Positions 24,918 through 31,832 of a stretch of 64,000 bases of DNA are shown piece after piece (within the stretch, counting starts at the first letter, position 1; every line of letters starts with the position of its first letter). A program made the translations under genes and the position numbers. Source of the stretch: Microbacterium ureisolvens (lineage in GTDB: Bacteria > Actinomycetota > Actinomycetes > Actinomycetales > Microbacteriaceae). The DNA lies in assembly GCF_015278315.1 (NCBI RefSeq), contig NZ_JADIJE010000004.1, positions 248,001 to 312,000 of the forward strand. The letters run 5' to 3'. The notes under the pieces are model-generated. The model was not told the DNA's origin, searched no databases, and worked only from the letters and a program-made list of their open reading frames with translations.

Positions 24918-24926
24918 TCTCACCTC

Positions 24927-24967
24927 CTTGTTCAACCAATCAGTACAATACCGAGAGGTTGAACAAG
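24927..24967. promoter_or_regulatory. ArsR-type operator with 11-bp inverted repeat
   Basis: Arms CTTGTTCAACC (24927-24937) and GGTTGAACAAG (24957-24967), perfect and 19 bases apart, lie in the divergent region between the ArsR gene and the DHFR-like gene. The spacing and position fit an autoregulatory site. Confidence 0.65.
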
Positions 24968-24995
24968 TGTCAACGGCGATGTCGGCGACCCGCGC

Positions 24996-25001
24996 TAGCG
25001 T
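24996..25001 (+). promoter_or_regulatory. Leaderless -10 box (TAGCGT) for DHFR-like gene
   Basis: TAGCGT, six bases (GGCGGC), ATG at 25008. Confidence 0.5.
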
Positions 25002-25007
25002 GGCGGC

Positions 25008-25577
25008 ATGCCCCGGGTGATCTTCTACACCGCGACCACGTTGAACGGTTTCCTCGCCGACGACCACGACTCCCTCGACTGGCTGTTCGCCGCACCGGGC
25101 GGAGAGGGCGGCGACGCGGATTTCCAGCGTTTCCTCGCGGGCATCGGCGTTCTCGTGCAGGGATCATCGACCTATCGCTGGGTGCTCGAGCACGAGGACC
25201 TCGTCGCCCACCCCGAGAAGTGGCCGGCCTATTACGGCAATCGGCCCACGTGGGTGTTCAGCAGCCGCGCGCAGCCGGTGGTGCCCGGTGTCGACATCCG
25301 GTTCGCATCTGGGGACGTGCGCGAGGCATGGCCCCAGATCCGTGAGTCCGCCGGCGATCGCGACGTCTGGATCGTGGGCGGCGGCGACCTCGCGGGGCAG
25401 TTCGCCGACGCGGGCCTGCTGGACGAGATCCGCGTGTCGATCGCGCCTGCCACCCTGCCGTCCGGCAAGCCCCTGCTCCCCCGCAGCCTCGGTGCGGACC
25501 GGCTACGGCTCATCGACGCCCGGCAGGCGGGCGCCTTCGCGGAGCTGACCTACGCCGTCACCGGCCAGCAGCGGTGA
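25008..25577 (+). CDS. Dihydrofolate reductase family (RibD C-terminal-like) protein
   Basis: This 189-residue protein has the dihydrofolate reductase-like fold of the RibD C-terminal group (VIFYTATTLNGFLADDHDSLDWLF at the start, VWIVGGGDLAGQFADAGLLDEIRVSIAP in the second half). It probably reduces a pterin or flavin-precursor-like substrate with NADPH; true folate reduction is not implied. ATG 25008 sits at leaderless distance from its -10 box. The following gene overlaps its stop. It diverges from the ArsR-SRPBCC pair and may share that regulation. Confidence 0.82.
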   Translation: MPRVIFYTATTLNGFLADDHDSLDWLFAAPGGEGGDADFQRFLAGIGVLVQGSSTYRWVLEHEDLVAHPEKWPAYYGNRPTWVFSSRAQPVVPGVDIRFASGDVREAWPQIRESAGDRDVWIVGGGDLAGQFADAGLLDEIRVSIAPATLPSGKPLLPRSLGADRLRLIDARQAGAFAELTYAVTGQQR

Positions 25578-26062
25578 GCGAGCGCTGGCGCGGCGTCCTC
25601 GCGGCCCTGACGAACCCCGACCTCCGCACGGTCCTCGCCGAGGCGATGCACGGCGCGGCCATTCCTGACGCACGACGTCGCCGGGCGATCGCACGGCTGG
25701 TCGAGCTGGGACTCGTGCGTGAGGCTGCGGACGGTGGCGTGCAGTTCGACGATGCGGCCGTGCGCGGCATCTTGAACGAGAACCCGCCGGTGAAGCGATC
25801 AGGCCCCGGACGGTTCCTCGATGCCGAGGGGCGCATAGACCGCTATCCGGCGGGGCAGACGGAGCGCGAAGAGCTGCTGCGCTGGATCGCCGACCGCACG
25901 TTCGAGGCCGGCGAGGTGCTGAGCGAGAAGGAGACGAACGAGCGGCTGGCCCTGATCACCGCCGATGTCGCCGTGCTGCGCCGCCACCTCGTCGAAGCCG
26001 GGCTGCTCGAGCGCACGCGGTCCGGATCGAAGTACGCGCGCGTGGAGTCTACGGAGCGCTGA
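25574..26062 (+). CDS. DUF2087 domain protein with N-terminal HTH-like region
   Basis: This 162-residue protein has an N-terminal helical segment resembling an ArsR-like reader (LAALTNPDLRTVLAEAM, RRRAIARLVELGLVREA) and a C-terminal DUF2087 domain (IDRYPAGQTEREELLRWIAD, LSEKETNERLALITADVAVLRRHLVEAGLLERTRSGSKY). DUF2087 proteins are thought to be transcription regulators, but no target is known. The GTG start overlaps the DHFR-like stop (GTGA). A short terminator hairpin overlaps the stop codon. Confidence 0.8.
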   Translation: MSERWRGVLAALTNPDLRTVLAEAMHGAAIPDARRRRAIARLVELGLVREAADGGVQFDDAAVRGILNENPPVKRSGPGRFLDAEGRIDRYPAGQTEREELLRWIADRTFEAGEVLSEKETNERLALITADVAVLRRHLVEAGLLERTRSGSKYARVESTER

Positions 26063-26074
26063 CGGCCTCAGCGC
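26056..26074. terminator. Compact hairpin spanning two convergent stop codons
   Basis: GCGCTGA-CGGCC-TCAGCGC. The left arm contains the plus-strand TGA stop and the right arm contains the reverse complement of the minus-strand TGA stop of the facing GDSL gene. Confidence 0.5.
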
Positions 26075-26829
26075 GACCCCGGCTCGAACCGCGTCCACTG
26101 GCCGAACTTCGGCTCGCGTCCGTCGCCCGACGACGTGCCCGTCAGCCGGCGTCGCACCCACGGGCCCACGTGCTCGCGGTAGTACGCCGCGCCGCGCGTT
26201 CCGGCGGCAGGCATCGGCGGCAGCGACCACCATTCGGCCGGCGGCTCCAGGCCCAGCGCGCTGAGTACGCGCGCGGCGACCCGGTGGTGGCCGCGGGCGT
26301 TCATGTGCAGGCGGTCCTCCGACCAGAAGGGCGGGGTGGCCAGCTCCGCGTCGAACCAGTTGTACGCCTGCACGACGTCGGCGCGTGATGCCAGGCGCCT
26401 CTCGACGGCGTGCGAGAGCAGATCGCCCCGGCGCTGGATCACGCGGCGCAGCGGCAGCTGTGCCGTCGGGTTCGCGCCCGACAGCACGATCAGCTGCACA
26501 CCCTCCTCGTCGCACCGTCGCAGCACGCGCTCGAAGGCCGCGACGACATGCGCGACGCTCGTGCGGGGGCGGAGCATGTCGTTTCCGCCGCCGTTGAACG
26601 AGAGGTGCGTCGGCTTCAGTGCGAGCGCCGGCTCGAGCTGCTCGTCGACGATCGGCCACACGAGCTTGCCGCGGATCGCGAGGTTGGCGTACTCGATCGG
26701 CTCGCCCGCCGCATCCGCCCATCCTCGCGCCACGAGATCGGCCCAGCCGCGCACGTGCCCGTCGGGGAGCTCGTCGCCCACGCCCTCGGTGAAGGAGTCG
26801 CCGATCGCGACGTATCGAACGGATGCCAC
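26068..26829 (-). CDS. SGNH/GDSL family hydrolase
   Basis: This 253-residue esterase-like protein has block I GDSFTEGVGDE, block III GGNDML, and block V DRLHMNARGHHRVA, so the catalytic Ser, Asn and Asp/His are all in place. No signal peptide is seen; it should act in the cytoplasm on an ester or acetyl group. GTG at 26829 follows a TAGGCT -10 box by six bases. It overlaps nothing and faces the DUF2087 gene. The natural substrate is unknown. Confidence 0.85.
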   Translation of the reverse strand: MASVRYVAIGDSFTEGVGDELPDGHVRGWADLVARGWADAAGEPIEYANLAIRGKLVWPIVDEQLEPALALKPTHLSFNGGGNDMLRPRTSVAHVVAAFERVLRRCDEEGVQLIVLSGANPTAQLPLRRVIQRRGDLLSHAVERRLASRADVVQAYNWFDAELATPPFWSEDRLHMNARGHHRVAARVLSALGLEPPAEWWSLPPMPAAGTRGAAYYREHVGPWVRRRLTGTSSGDGREPKFGQWTRFEPGSR

Positions 26830-26835
26830 GCCCCC

Positions 26836-26841
26836 AGCCTA
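26836..26841 (-). promoter_or_regulatory. Leaderless -10 box (TAGGCT) for GDSL gene
   Basis: Minus-strand TAGGCT, six bases (GGGGGC), GTG at 26829. Confidence 0.55.
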
Positions 26842-26871
26842 GGACGGCGTCGCCCGTCCGCCCGACACCCC

Positions 26872-28224
26872 TCAGCGGTCGTCGAGCGCCACGCCTCGGC
26901 GGTCGACCAGTCCCCATGCCGCCCCGGCGGCGACGGCGAAGAACGCCGCGAAGACGACGAACAGCACCGGGGCGCCGCCGGCCAGCAGCAGCGACGGCAC
27001 CACGAGCGGGGCGACGATCGACGCGATTCGTCCCACCCCCGCCGCCCAGCCGCTGCCGGTCGCCCGCAGCGACGTCGGGTACATCTCCGGTGTCACCGCG
27101 TACAGGGCGCCCCACGCGCCGAGGTTGAAGAACGACAGCGCCATCCCCGCGGCGATGATCGTCCCAGGGCTCCCCGCGGTGCCGAAGAAGATGGCCGACA
27201 CCGCCGAGCCGACGAGGAACACCGAGAGCGTCGCGCGCCGCCCCCACACCTCGATCAGCCACGCGGCCGCCGCGTACCCGGGCAGCTGCGCCAGGGTGAT
27301 CACGAGCGTGAACCCGAAGGAGCGCACCAGGTCGTACCCCTGGGCCACCAGGATCGACGGGATCCAGATGAACGCGCCGTAGTAGGAGAAGTTCACGCAG
27401 AACCACACCAGCCAGAGGCAGGCCGTGCGCACGCGGAACTCGCGCGACCACAGCGCTCCCAACCGCTCCCGCAGCGACGTCGCCGTCGCGGGCGGCGTCG
27501 TGGGCCGGCCCGCCGCGGGCGCCGCCTCGACGCCGGCAGCATCCTCGAAGCGTCGCACGACGGATTCGGCCTGCGTGAAGCGGCCCCGCCGTTCCAGCCA
27601 GCGCGCCGACTCGGGCAGCCCCCAGCGCACGATGAGCGCGTACAGGGCGGGGATGGCCCCGAGCGCGAACGCCCACCGCCAGCCGTCGTCGGATGCCGGG
27701 ATGACGAAGTAGCCGATCAGCGCGGCGAGCGTCCACCCGACGGCCCAGAACGCCTCGAGGATGACGATGAGGCGGCCGCGCATGCGAGCGGGGGCGAACT
27801 CGCTCACGTAGGTGCTCGCGACCGGCAGCTCGGCCCCGAGGCCGAGTCCGACGAGGAACCGCAGCACCAGCAGCGCCGCGAGCCCGCCGACGAGAGCGCT
27901 CGCGCCCGTCGCCAGGCCGTATACCAGGAGTGTGAGAGCGAAGACCTGTCGCCGCCCGAACCGGTCGGCGAGCAGGCCGCCGACGCTCGCGCCGACCGCC
28001 ATGCCCACGAACCCGATCGACGCGATCCACGCGGTCTCGCTGGGAGCGAGGCTCCACTGGGCGGCCAGCGCGGCGATGATGAACGAGATCAGGCCGACGT
28101 CCATCGCGTCCAACGCCCAGCCGATCCCCGAACCGGTCAGCACCCGAAGATGCACGCGGGTGAACGGCAGGCGGTCGAGGCGCTCCGAGAGCGTCGACGT
28201 GGCGCGGGTTCCGGCATCCGTCAT
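26872..28224 (-). CDS. MFS transporter, sugar porter / aromatic acid symporter type
   Basis: This 450-residue transporter has twelve predicted helices. Motif A appears twice as GLLADRFGRRQVFAL (after helix 2) and the related LIEVWGRRATLSVFL in the second half, with the motif PVASTYVSEFAPARMRGRLIVILEA after helix 4, a hallmark of the sugar porter and aromatic acid:proton symporter groups. The ATG at 28224 lies six bases after a TAGCAT -10 box. The LLM oxidoreductase gene lies 36 bases upstream of this start. The substrate is not determinable. Confidence 0.88.
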   Translation of the reverse strand: MTDAGTRATSTLSERLDRLPFTRVHLRVLTGSGIGWALDAMDVGLISFIIAALAAQWSLAPSETAWIASIGFVGMAVGASVGGLLADRFGRRQVFALTLLVYGLATGASALVGGLAALLVLRFLVGLGLGAELPVASTYVSEFAPARMRGRLIVILEAFWAVGWTLAALIGYFVIPASDDGWRWAFALGAIPALYALIVRWGLPESARWLERRGRFTQAESVVRRFEDAAGVEAAPAAGRPTTPPATATSLRERLGALWSREFRVRTACLWLVWFCVNFSYYGAFIWIPSILVAQGYDLVRSFGFTLVITLAQLPGYAAAAWLIEVWGRRATLSVFLVGSAVSAIFFGTAGSPGTIIAAGMALSFFNLGAWGALYAVTPEMYPTSLRATGSGWAAGVGRIASIVAPLVVPSLLLAGGAPVLFVVFAAFFAVAAGAAWGLVDRRGVALDDR

Positions 28225-28230
28225 AGCGTC

Positions 28231-28236
28231 ATGCTA
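28231..28236 (-). promoter_or_regulatory. Leaderless -10 box (TAGCAT) for MFS gene
   Basis: Minus-strand TAGCAT, six bases (GACGCT), ATG at 28224. Confidence 0.5.
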
Positions 28237-28260
28237 CGGATGCCGCGACCCTCGCGGTGC

Positions 28261-29319
28261 TCACGACAGCATGTCGCGCACGAGCGGGGCCACCTCGGTG
28301 CCGTACAGCTCGATCGAGCGCATCATCTTCTGGTGCGACAGCGTTCCCGTCGAGAACTTCATGTCGAAGCGCGAGGCGCCGAGCGTGCGCACCGTGTCGG
28401 CGATCTTGCGGGCCACCGTCTCGGGCGAGCCGACGTAGAGCGCCCCGCCCGGGCCGACGTCGTGCTGGAAGCGCAGGCGGTTGTAGGGCGGCCAGCCGCG
28501 CTCGCGCCCGATCGAGTTGTTCATCGCCTCGAAGCCCTCGTAGGCCTCGTCCCACGCCTGCTGGTCGGTCTCGGCGATGTGTCCGGGCGAGTGGACTCCG
28601 ACGGGCAGCTCGGGCCGCTCGAAGGTCTCCAGCGACCGCCGGTAGAGCTCGGCGAACGGGCGGAAGCGCTCGGCCGGCCCGCCGATGATGGCGAGCATCA
28701 GGCCGTAGCCGTAGCGCGCGGCTCGCACGGCCGATTCCGGGGTCCCCCCGACGCCGACCCATGCCCGCAGCCCGTTCTCGGTCTTCGGGAAGACGTCAGC
28801 CTCTTCCAAGGGTGCGCGCAGCGTGCCGCTCCACGTGACGGGCTTCTCCGTGAGCAGCTGCGAGAACAGCTCGAGCTTCTCGTCGAAGAGGGGCTCGTAA
28901 TCGCGCAGGTCGTAGCCGAACAGCGGGAAGGACTCGATGAACGAGCCCCGCCCGAGGATCACCTCGGCGCGGCCGCTCGAAACGGCGTCGAGGGTGGAGA
29001 ACCGCTCGAACACCCTCACCGGGTCGTCGCTGGAGAGAACGGTGACCGCGGTCCCGAGGTGGATCCGCTTCGTCCGCGCTGCCGCTGCGGCGAGCACGAT
29101 CTCGGGGCTCGATACCGCGAACTCGCGCCGGTGGTGCTCGCCGATCCCGAAGAACGACAGCCCCACCTGGTCGGCGAGGACCGCCTGGTCGACGACGTTG
29201 CGGATGGTCTGGGCGGCGCTGAGCAGCTCGCCCGTCGCGTCGCGGGTCACATCGCCGAAGGTGTCGAGGCCCAGCTCGATCTGGGCGGGGCCTGTGGGGG
29301 CGAGGTCTGCAGTGGTCAC
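28261..29319 (-). CDS. LLM class flavin-dependent oxidoreductase
   Basis: This 352-residue protein is a luciferase-like monooxygenase family TIM barrel (QIELGLDTFGDVT at the start, GLSFFGIGEHHRREFAVSSPEIVLAAAAARTKRIHLGTAVTVLSSDDPVRVFERFSTLD through residue 110, and GPGGALYVGSPETVARKIAD near the end). It would use reduced FMN or F420 to oxidise or reduce a small organic substrate. GTG at 29319 is preceded by AAGGAG, so it is leadered. It may be co-transcribed with the MFS gene downstream, though that gene has its own -10 box. Confidence 0.88.
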   Translation of the reverse strand: MTTADLAPTGPAQIELGLDTFGDVTRDATGELLSAAQTIRNVVDQAVLADQVGLSFFGIGEHHRREFAVSSPEIVLAAAAARTKRIHLGTAVTVLSSDDPVRVFERFSTLDAVSSGRAEVILGRGSFIESFPLFGYDLRDYEPLFDEKLELFSQLLTEKPVTWSGTLRAPLEEADVFPKTENGLRAWVGVGGTPESAVRAARYGYGLMLAIIGGPAERFRPFAELYRRSLETFERPELPVGVHSPGHIAETDQQAWDEAYEGFEAMNNSIGRERGWPPYNRLRFQHDVGPGGALYVGSPETVARKIADTVRTLGASRFDMKFSTGTLSHQKMMRSIELYGTEVAPLVRDMLS

Positions 29320-29397
29320 GATCGACTCCTTCTATTCGCCTGCATGAACCCGCGCGACGGTCGCGGCATTCCCGAAGACATCCGGACTCCGCGAGCG

Positions 29398-29403
29398 TAG
29401 CGT
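29398..29403 (+). promoter_or_regulatory. Leaderless -10 box (TAGCGT) for phosphoribosyltransferase gene
   Basis: TAGCGT, six bases (GGAGCC), ATG at 29410. Confidence 0.5.
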
Positions 29404-29409
29404 GGAGCC

Positions 29410-30060
29410 ATGGCCCTGTTCGCAGACCGATGGGCCGCCGGGCGCGAGCTCGCCGCGCACCTCGCGCACTGGCGGGGAACGGATGCCGTGGTCCTCGGCA
29501 TCCCGCGAGGCGGCGTGGTGGTCGCGGCCGCGGTGGCCGACGACCTCGGCCTCCCTCTCGACGCCGTGGTCGTGCGCAAACTCGGCGCCACGGGCCAGGA
29601 GGAGTTCGCGGTCGGTGCGATCGCGGACGGGGTGCGGATCGTCACGCCGGGCGCGGTGCGCTGGGCGGGCATGTCGCCCGGAGACCTGGACCGGGTCGAG
29701 GCGGCCGAGCGCGATGAGCTGGCGCGACGCACTGACGCGTACGGTGCCCCCATCGACGACCTGGCCGGGCGCAACGCGATCGTCGTCGACGACGGCGTCG
29801 CGACCGGTGCGAGTGCGATCGCGGCGTGCCGGGCGGTGCGCGGCCGCGGACCGTCGAAGGTGGTGCTGGCCGTCCCCGTCGCTCCGGCGCGGTGGAGCGC
29901 ACCCGTCGACGCGGTGGACGAGCTCGTGTGCCCGCACCGAGAAGAGGACTTCTGGGCCGTGGGCCAGTACTACGACGACTTCGGTCAGACCAGCGACGCC
30001 GAGGTCCTGGCGCTGCTGCACCGGGACGCGGCAGGCTCAGCGACCGAGGACGGTCGCTGA
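29410..30060 (+). CDS. Phosphoribosyltransferase family protein
   Basis: This 216-residue protein has the type I PRTase fold. The PRPP-binding loop is IVVDDGVATGASAIAA (around residues 116-131), and the N-terminal half carries VVLGIPRGGVVVAAAVADDLGLPLDAVVVRKLG. Proteins of this pattern are widespread in actinobacteria, and a few are fused to hydrolases; the acceptor base is unknown, so it should not be called a purine salvage enzyme on this evidence. The coding end forms the left arm and loop of a 17-bp terminator that it shares with the convergent DUF885 gene. Confidence 0.82.
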   Translation: MALFADRWAAGRELAAHLAHWRGTDAVVLGIPRGGVVVAAAVADDLGLPLDAVVVRKLGATGQEEFAVGAIADGVRIVTPGAVRWAGMSPGDLDRVEAAERDELARRTDAYGAPIDDLAGRNAIVVDDGVATGASAIAACRAVRGRGPSKVVLAVPVAPARWSAPVDAVDELVCPHREEDFWAVGQYYDDFGQTSDAEVLALLHRDAAGSATEDGR

Positions 30061-30067
30061 GCCTGCC
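30030..30067. terminator. 17-bp terminator overlapping a gene end
   Basis: Perfect arms 30030-30046 and 30051-30067 with loop AGGA. The stop codon at 30058-30060 lies in the right arm. It serves the convergent phosphoribosyltransferase and DUF885 genes. Confidence 0.75.
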
Positions 30068-30079
30068 GGTCTCGTCCGC

Positions 30080-31753
30080 TCAGCGCGACAGCGCGAAGCG
30101 CAGCGTGTCGAGGCCGACGCCGCCGATGTCGAGCGCGCGCTTGTGGAACTGCTTGATCGAGAAGGCGTCGCCCTCACGCTCGGCGACCTCGTCGCGCAGC
30201 TGCTCCCAGATGCGCTGGCCCACCTTGTACGAGGGCGCCTGACCCGGCCAGCCGAGGTACCGGTTGACCTCGAACCTCACGAACTCGTCGGGCATGTTGA
30301 CGTTGCGCAGCATGAACTCCAGCGCGAAGTCGGCGTCCCAGACCCCCTGGTCGTCGGGACGCTGCTTCTCGAGGTGCACGCCGATGTCGAGCACGACGCG
30401 CGCGGCGCGCATGCGCTGACCGTCGAGCATGCCGAGGCGGTCGGCCGGGTCGGACAGGTAGCCCAGCTGCTCCATGAGCCGCTCGGCGTAAAGCGCCCAG
30501 CCTTCGGCGTGGCCCGACGTGCCGCCCAGCAGGCGGCGATAGGTGTTGAGCTGCGCGCGGTTGTACACGGCCTGCGCGATCTGCAGGTGGTGACCCGGGA
30601 CGCCCTCGTGGTAGACGGTCGTGAGTTCGCGCCAGGTGTCGAACTCCTCGACGCCCTCCGGCACCGACCACCACATGCGGCCCGGGCGCGAGAAGTCGTC
30701 GGTCGGACCGGTGTAGTAGATGCCGCCTTCCTTCGTGGGGGCGATCATGCACTCGAGCTTGCGGATCGGCTCGGCGATGTCGAAGTGCGTCTTGCCGAGT
30801 TCGGCGACGGCGCGGTCGCTCGTCTCCTGCATCCACTTCTGCAGCGCGTCGGTGCCGTAGAGCTTGCGGCTCGCGTCCTGCTCGAGGAAGGCCACGGCCT
30901 CCTCGACGCTGGCCCCTGCCTTGATCTCGTGCGCGATCGCCTCCTGCTCGGCGACCATGCGGGCGAGCTCTTCGACACCCCACTCGTAGGTCTCGTCGAG
31001 GTCGATGGTCGCACCGAGGAAGCGGCGGCTGTGCAGCGCGTAGAGCTCGCGGCCGACGGCATCCTTCTCGTTCGCGACCGGCGCGAGTTCGTTCGACAGG
31101 AACGATGCCAGCTCGTCGTACGCGACGCGTGCGGCGTTGGCGTTGTCGGCGAGATCGCGAGCCAGCGAAGCGGGCAGCTGGCCCTCCTCCGGAGCGGCCT
31201 CCGCGGCGAACGTGGCGAAGAAGCCGTTCTCCGAGGTGTAGCGGGCGATCTGCGTCGCGACCTCGGTGACCTGCCGGCGCGCGGGCACCACACCCTGCGA
31301 GATACCTTCGCGCAGGGTGGTCATGTAGCCGTCGATCGCACCCGAGACCGCTCCGAGCCGCTTGGCGATGACCGACCAGTCGTCGGCGGTGGCGGTGGGC
31401 ATCAGATCGAACGCCGAGCGGATGTTCTGCGCGTGCGAGGCGATGACGTTCAGGTCGCGCAGCGGCCACTTGGCCTCGTGCAGGTCGAGCTCGAGCTGGA
31501 TCTCGCGCGAGATGTCGTCCTTGGTCACGGCGTCGACATCGTCGTCGGCGGTCGCGGCCTCGAGGGCGGCCAGCGTCTTGCGCCCCTCCTCGATGAGGCG
31601 CTCCTGCCCGGCGGGGCTGTAGTCGCCGAACCGGTCGTTGTACTCCGACCGGCCGATGTAGGTCGCGAGCGTCGGCTCGAGTTCGGCGAGTGTGTCGACC
31701 CACGCATCAGCGATCTTGTCGATCTGCGTGGGCGTGCGGGTTTCGTCTGTCAT
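30080..31753 (-). CDS. DUF885 family putative metallopeptidase
   Basis: This 557-residue protein matches DUF885, a large, mostly helical family with a zinc-peptidase-like motif; here it reads TVYHEGVPGHHLQ, followed by EGWALYAERLMEQLGYL and GWPGQAPSYKVGQ near the C-terminus. No signal peptide is visible. Members are predicted peptidases without a settled substrate. ATG at 31753 is seven bases from a TAGGCT -10 box; longer readings to 31906 are rejected. It lies downstream of polA on the same strand with 79 bases between. Confidence 0.85.
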   Translation of the reverse strand: MTDETRTPTQIDKIADAWVDTLAELEPTLATYIGRSEYNDRFGDYSPAGQERLIEEGRKTLAALEAATADDDVDAVTKDDISREIQLELDLHEAKWPLRDLNVIASHAQNIRSAFDLMPTATADDWSVIAKRLGAVSGAIDGYMTTLREGISQGVVPARRQVTEVATQIARYTSENGFFATFAAEAAPEEGQLPASLARDLADNANAARVAYDELASFLSNELAPVANEKDAVGRELYALHSRRFLGATIDLDETYEWGVEELARMVAEQEAIAHEIKAGASVEEAVAFLEQDASRKLYGTDALQKWMQETSDRAVAELGKTHFDIAEPIRKLECMIAPTKEGGIYYTGPTDDFSRPGRMWWSVPEGVEEFDTWRELTTVYHEGVPGHHLQIAQAVYNRAQLNTYRRLLGGTSGHAEGWALYAERLMEQLGYLSDPADRLGMLDGQRMRAARVVLDIGVHLEKQRPDDQGVWDADFALEFMLRNVNMPDEFVRFEVNRYLGWPGQAPSYKVGQRIWEQLRDEVAEREGDAFSIKQFHKRALDIGGVGLDTLRFALSR

Positions 31754-31760
31754 GGCTTCG

Positions 31761-31766
31761 AGCCTA
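31761..31766 (-). promoter_or_regulatory. Leaderless -10 box (TAGGCT) for DUF885 gene
   Basis: Minus-strand TAGGCT, seven bases (CGAAGCC), ATG at 31753. This is the one clear case with spacing seven rather than six. Confidence 0.5.
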
Positions 31767-31832
31767 GGGATGCGACGCGGTGCCGACAAACGTGAGCCGC
31801 GGTCTCCTCGCGATACGTGCGAGCGCGTGAGG

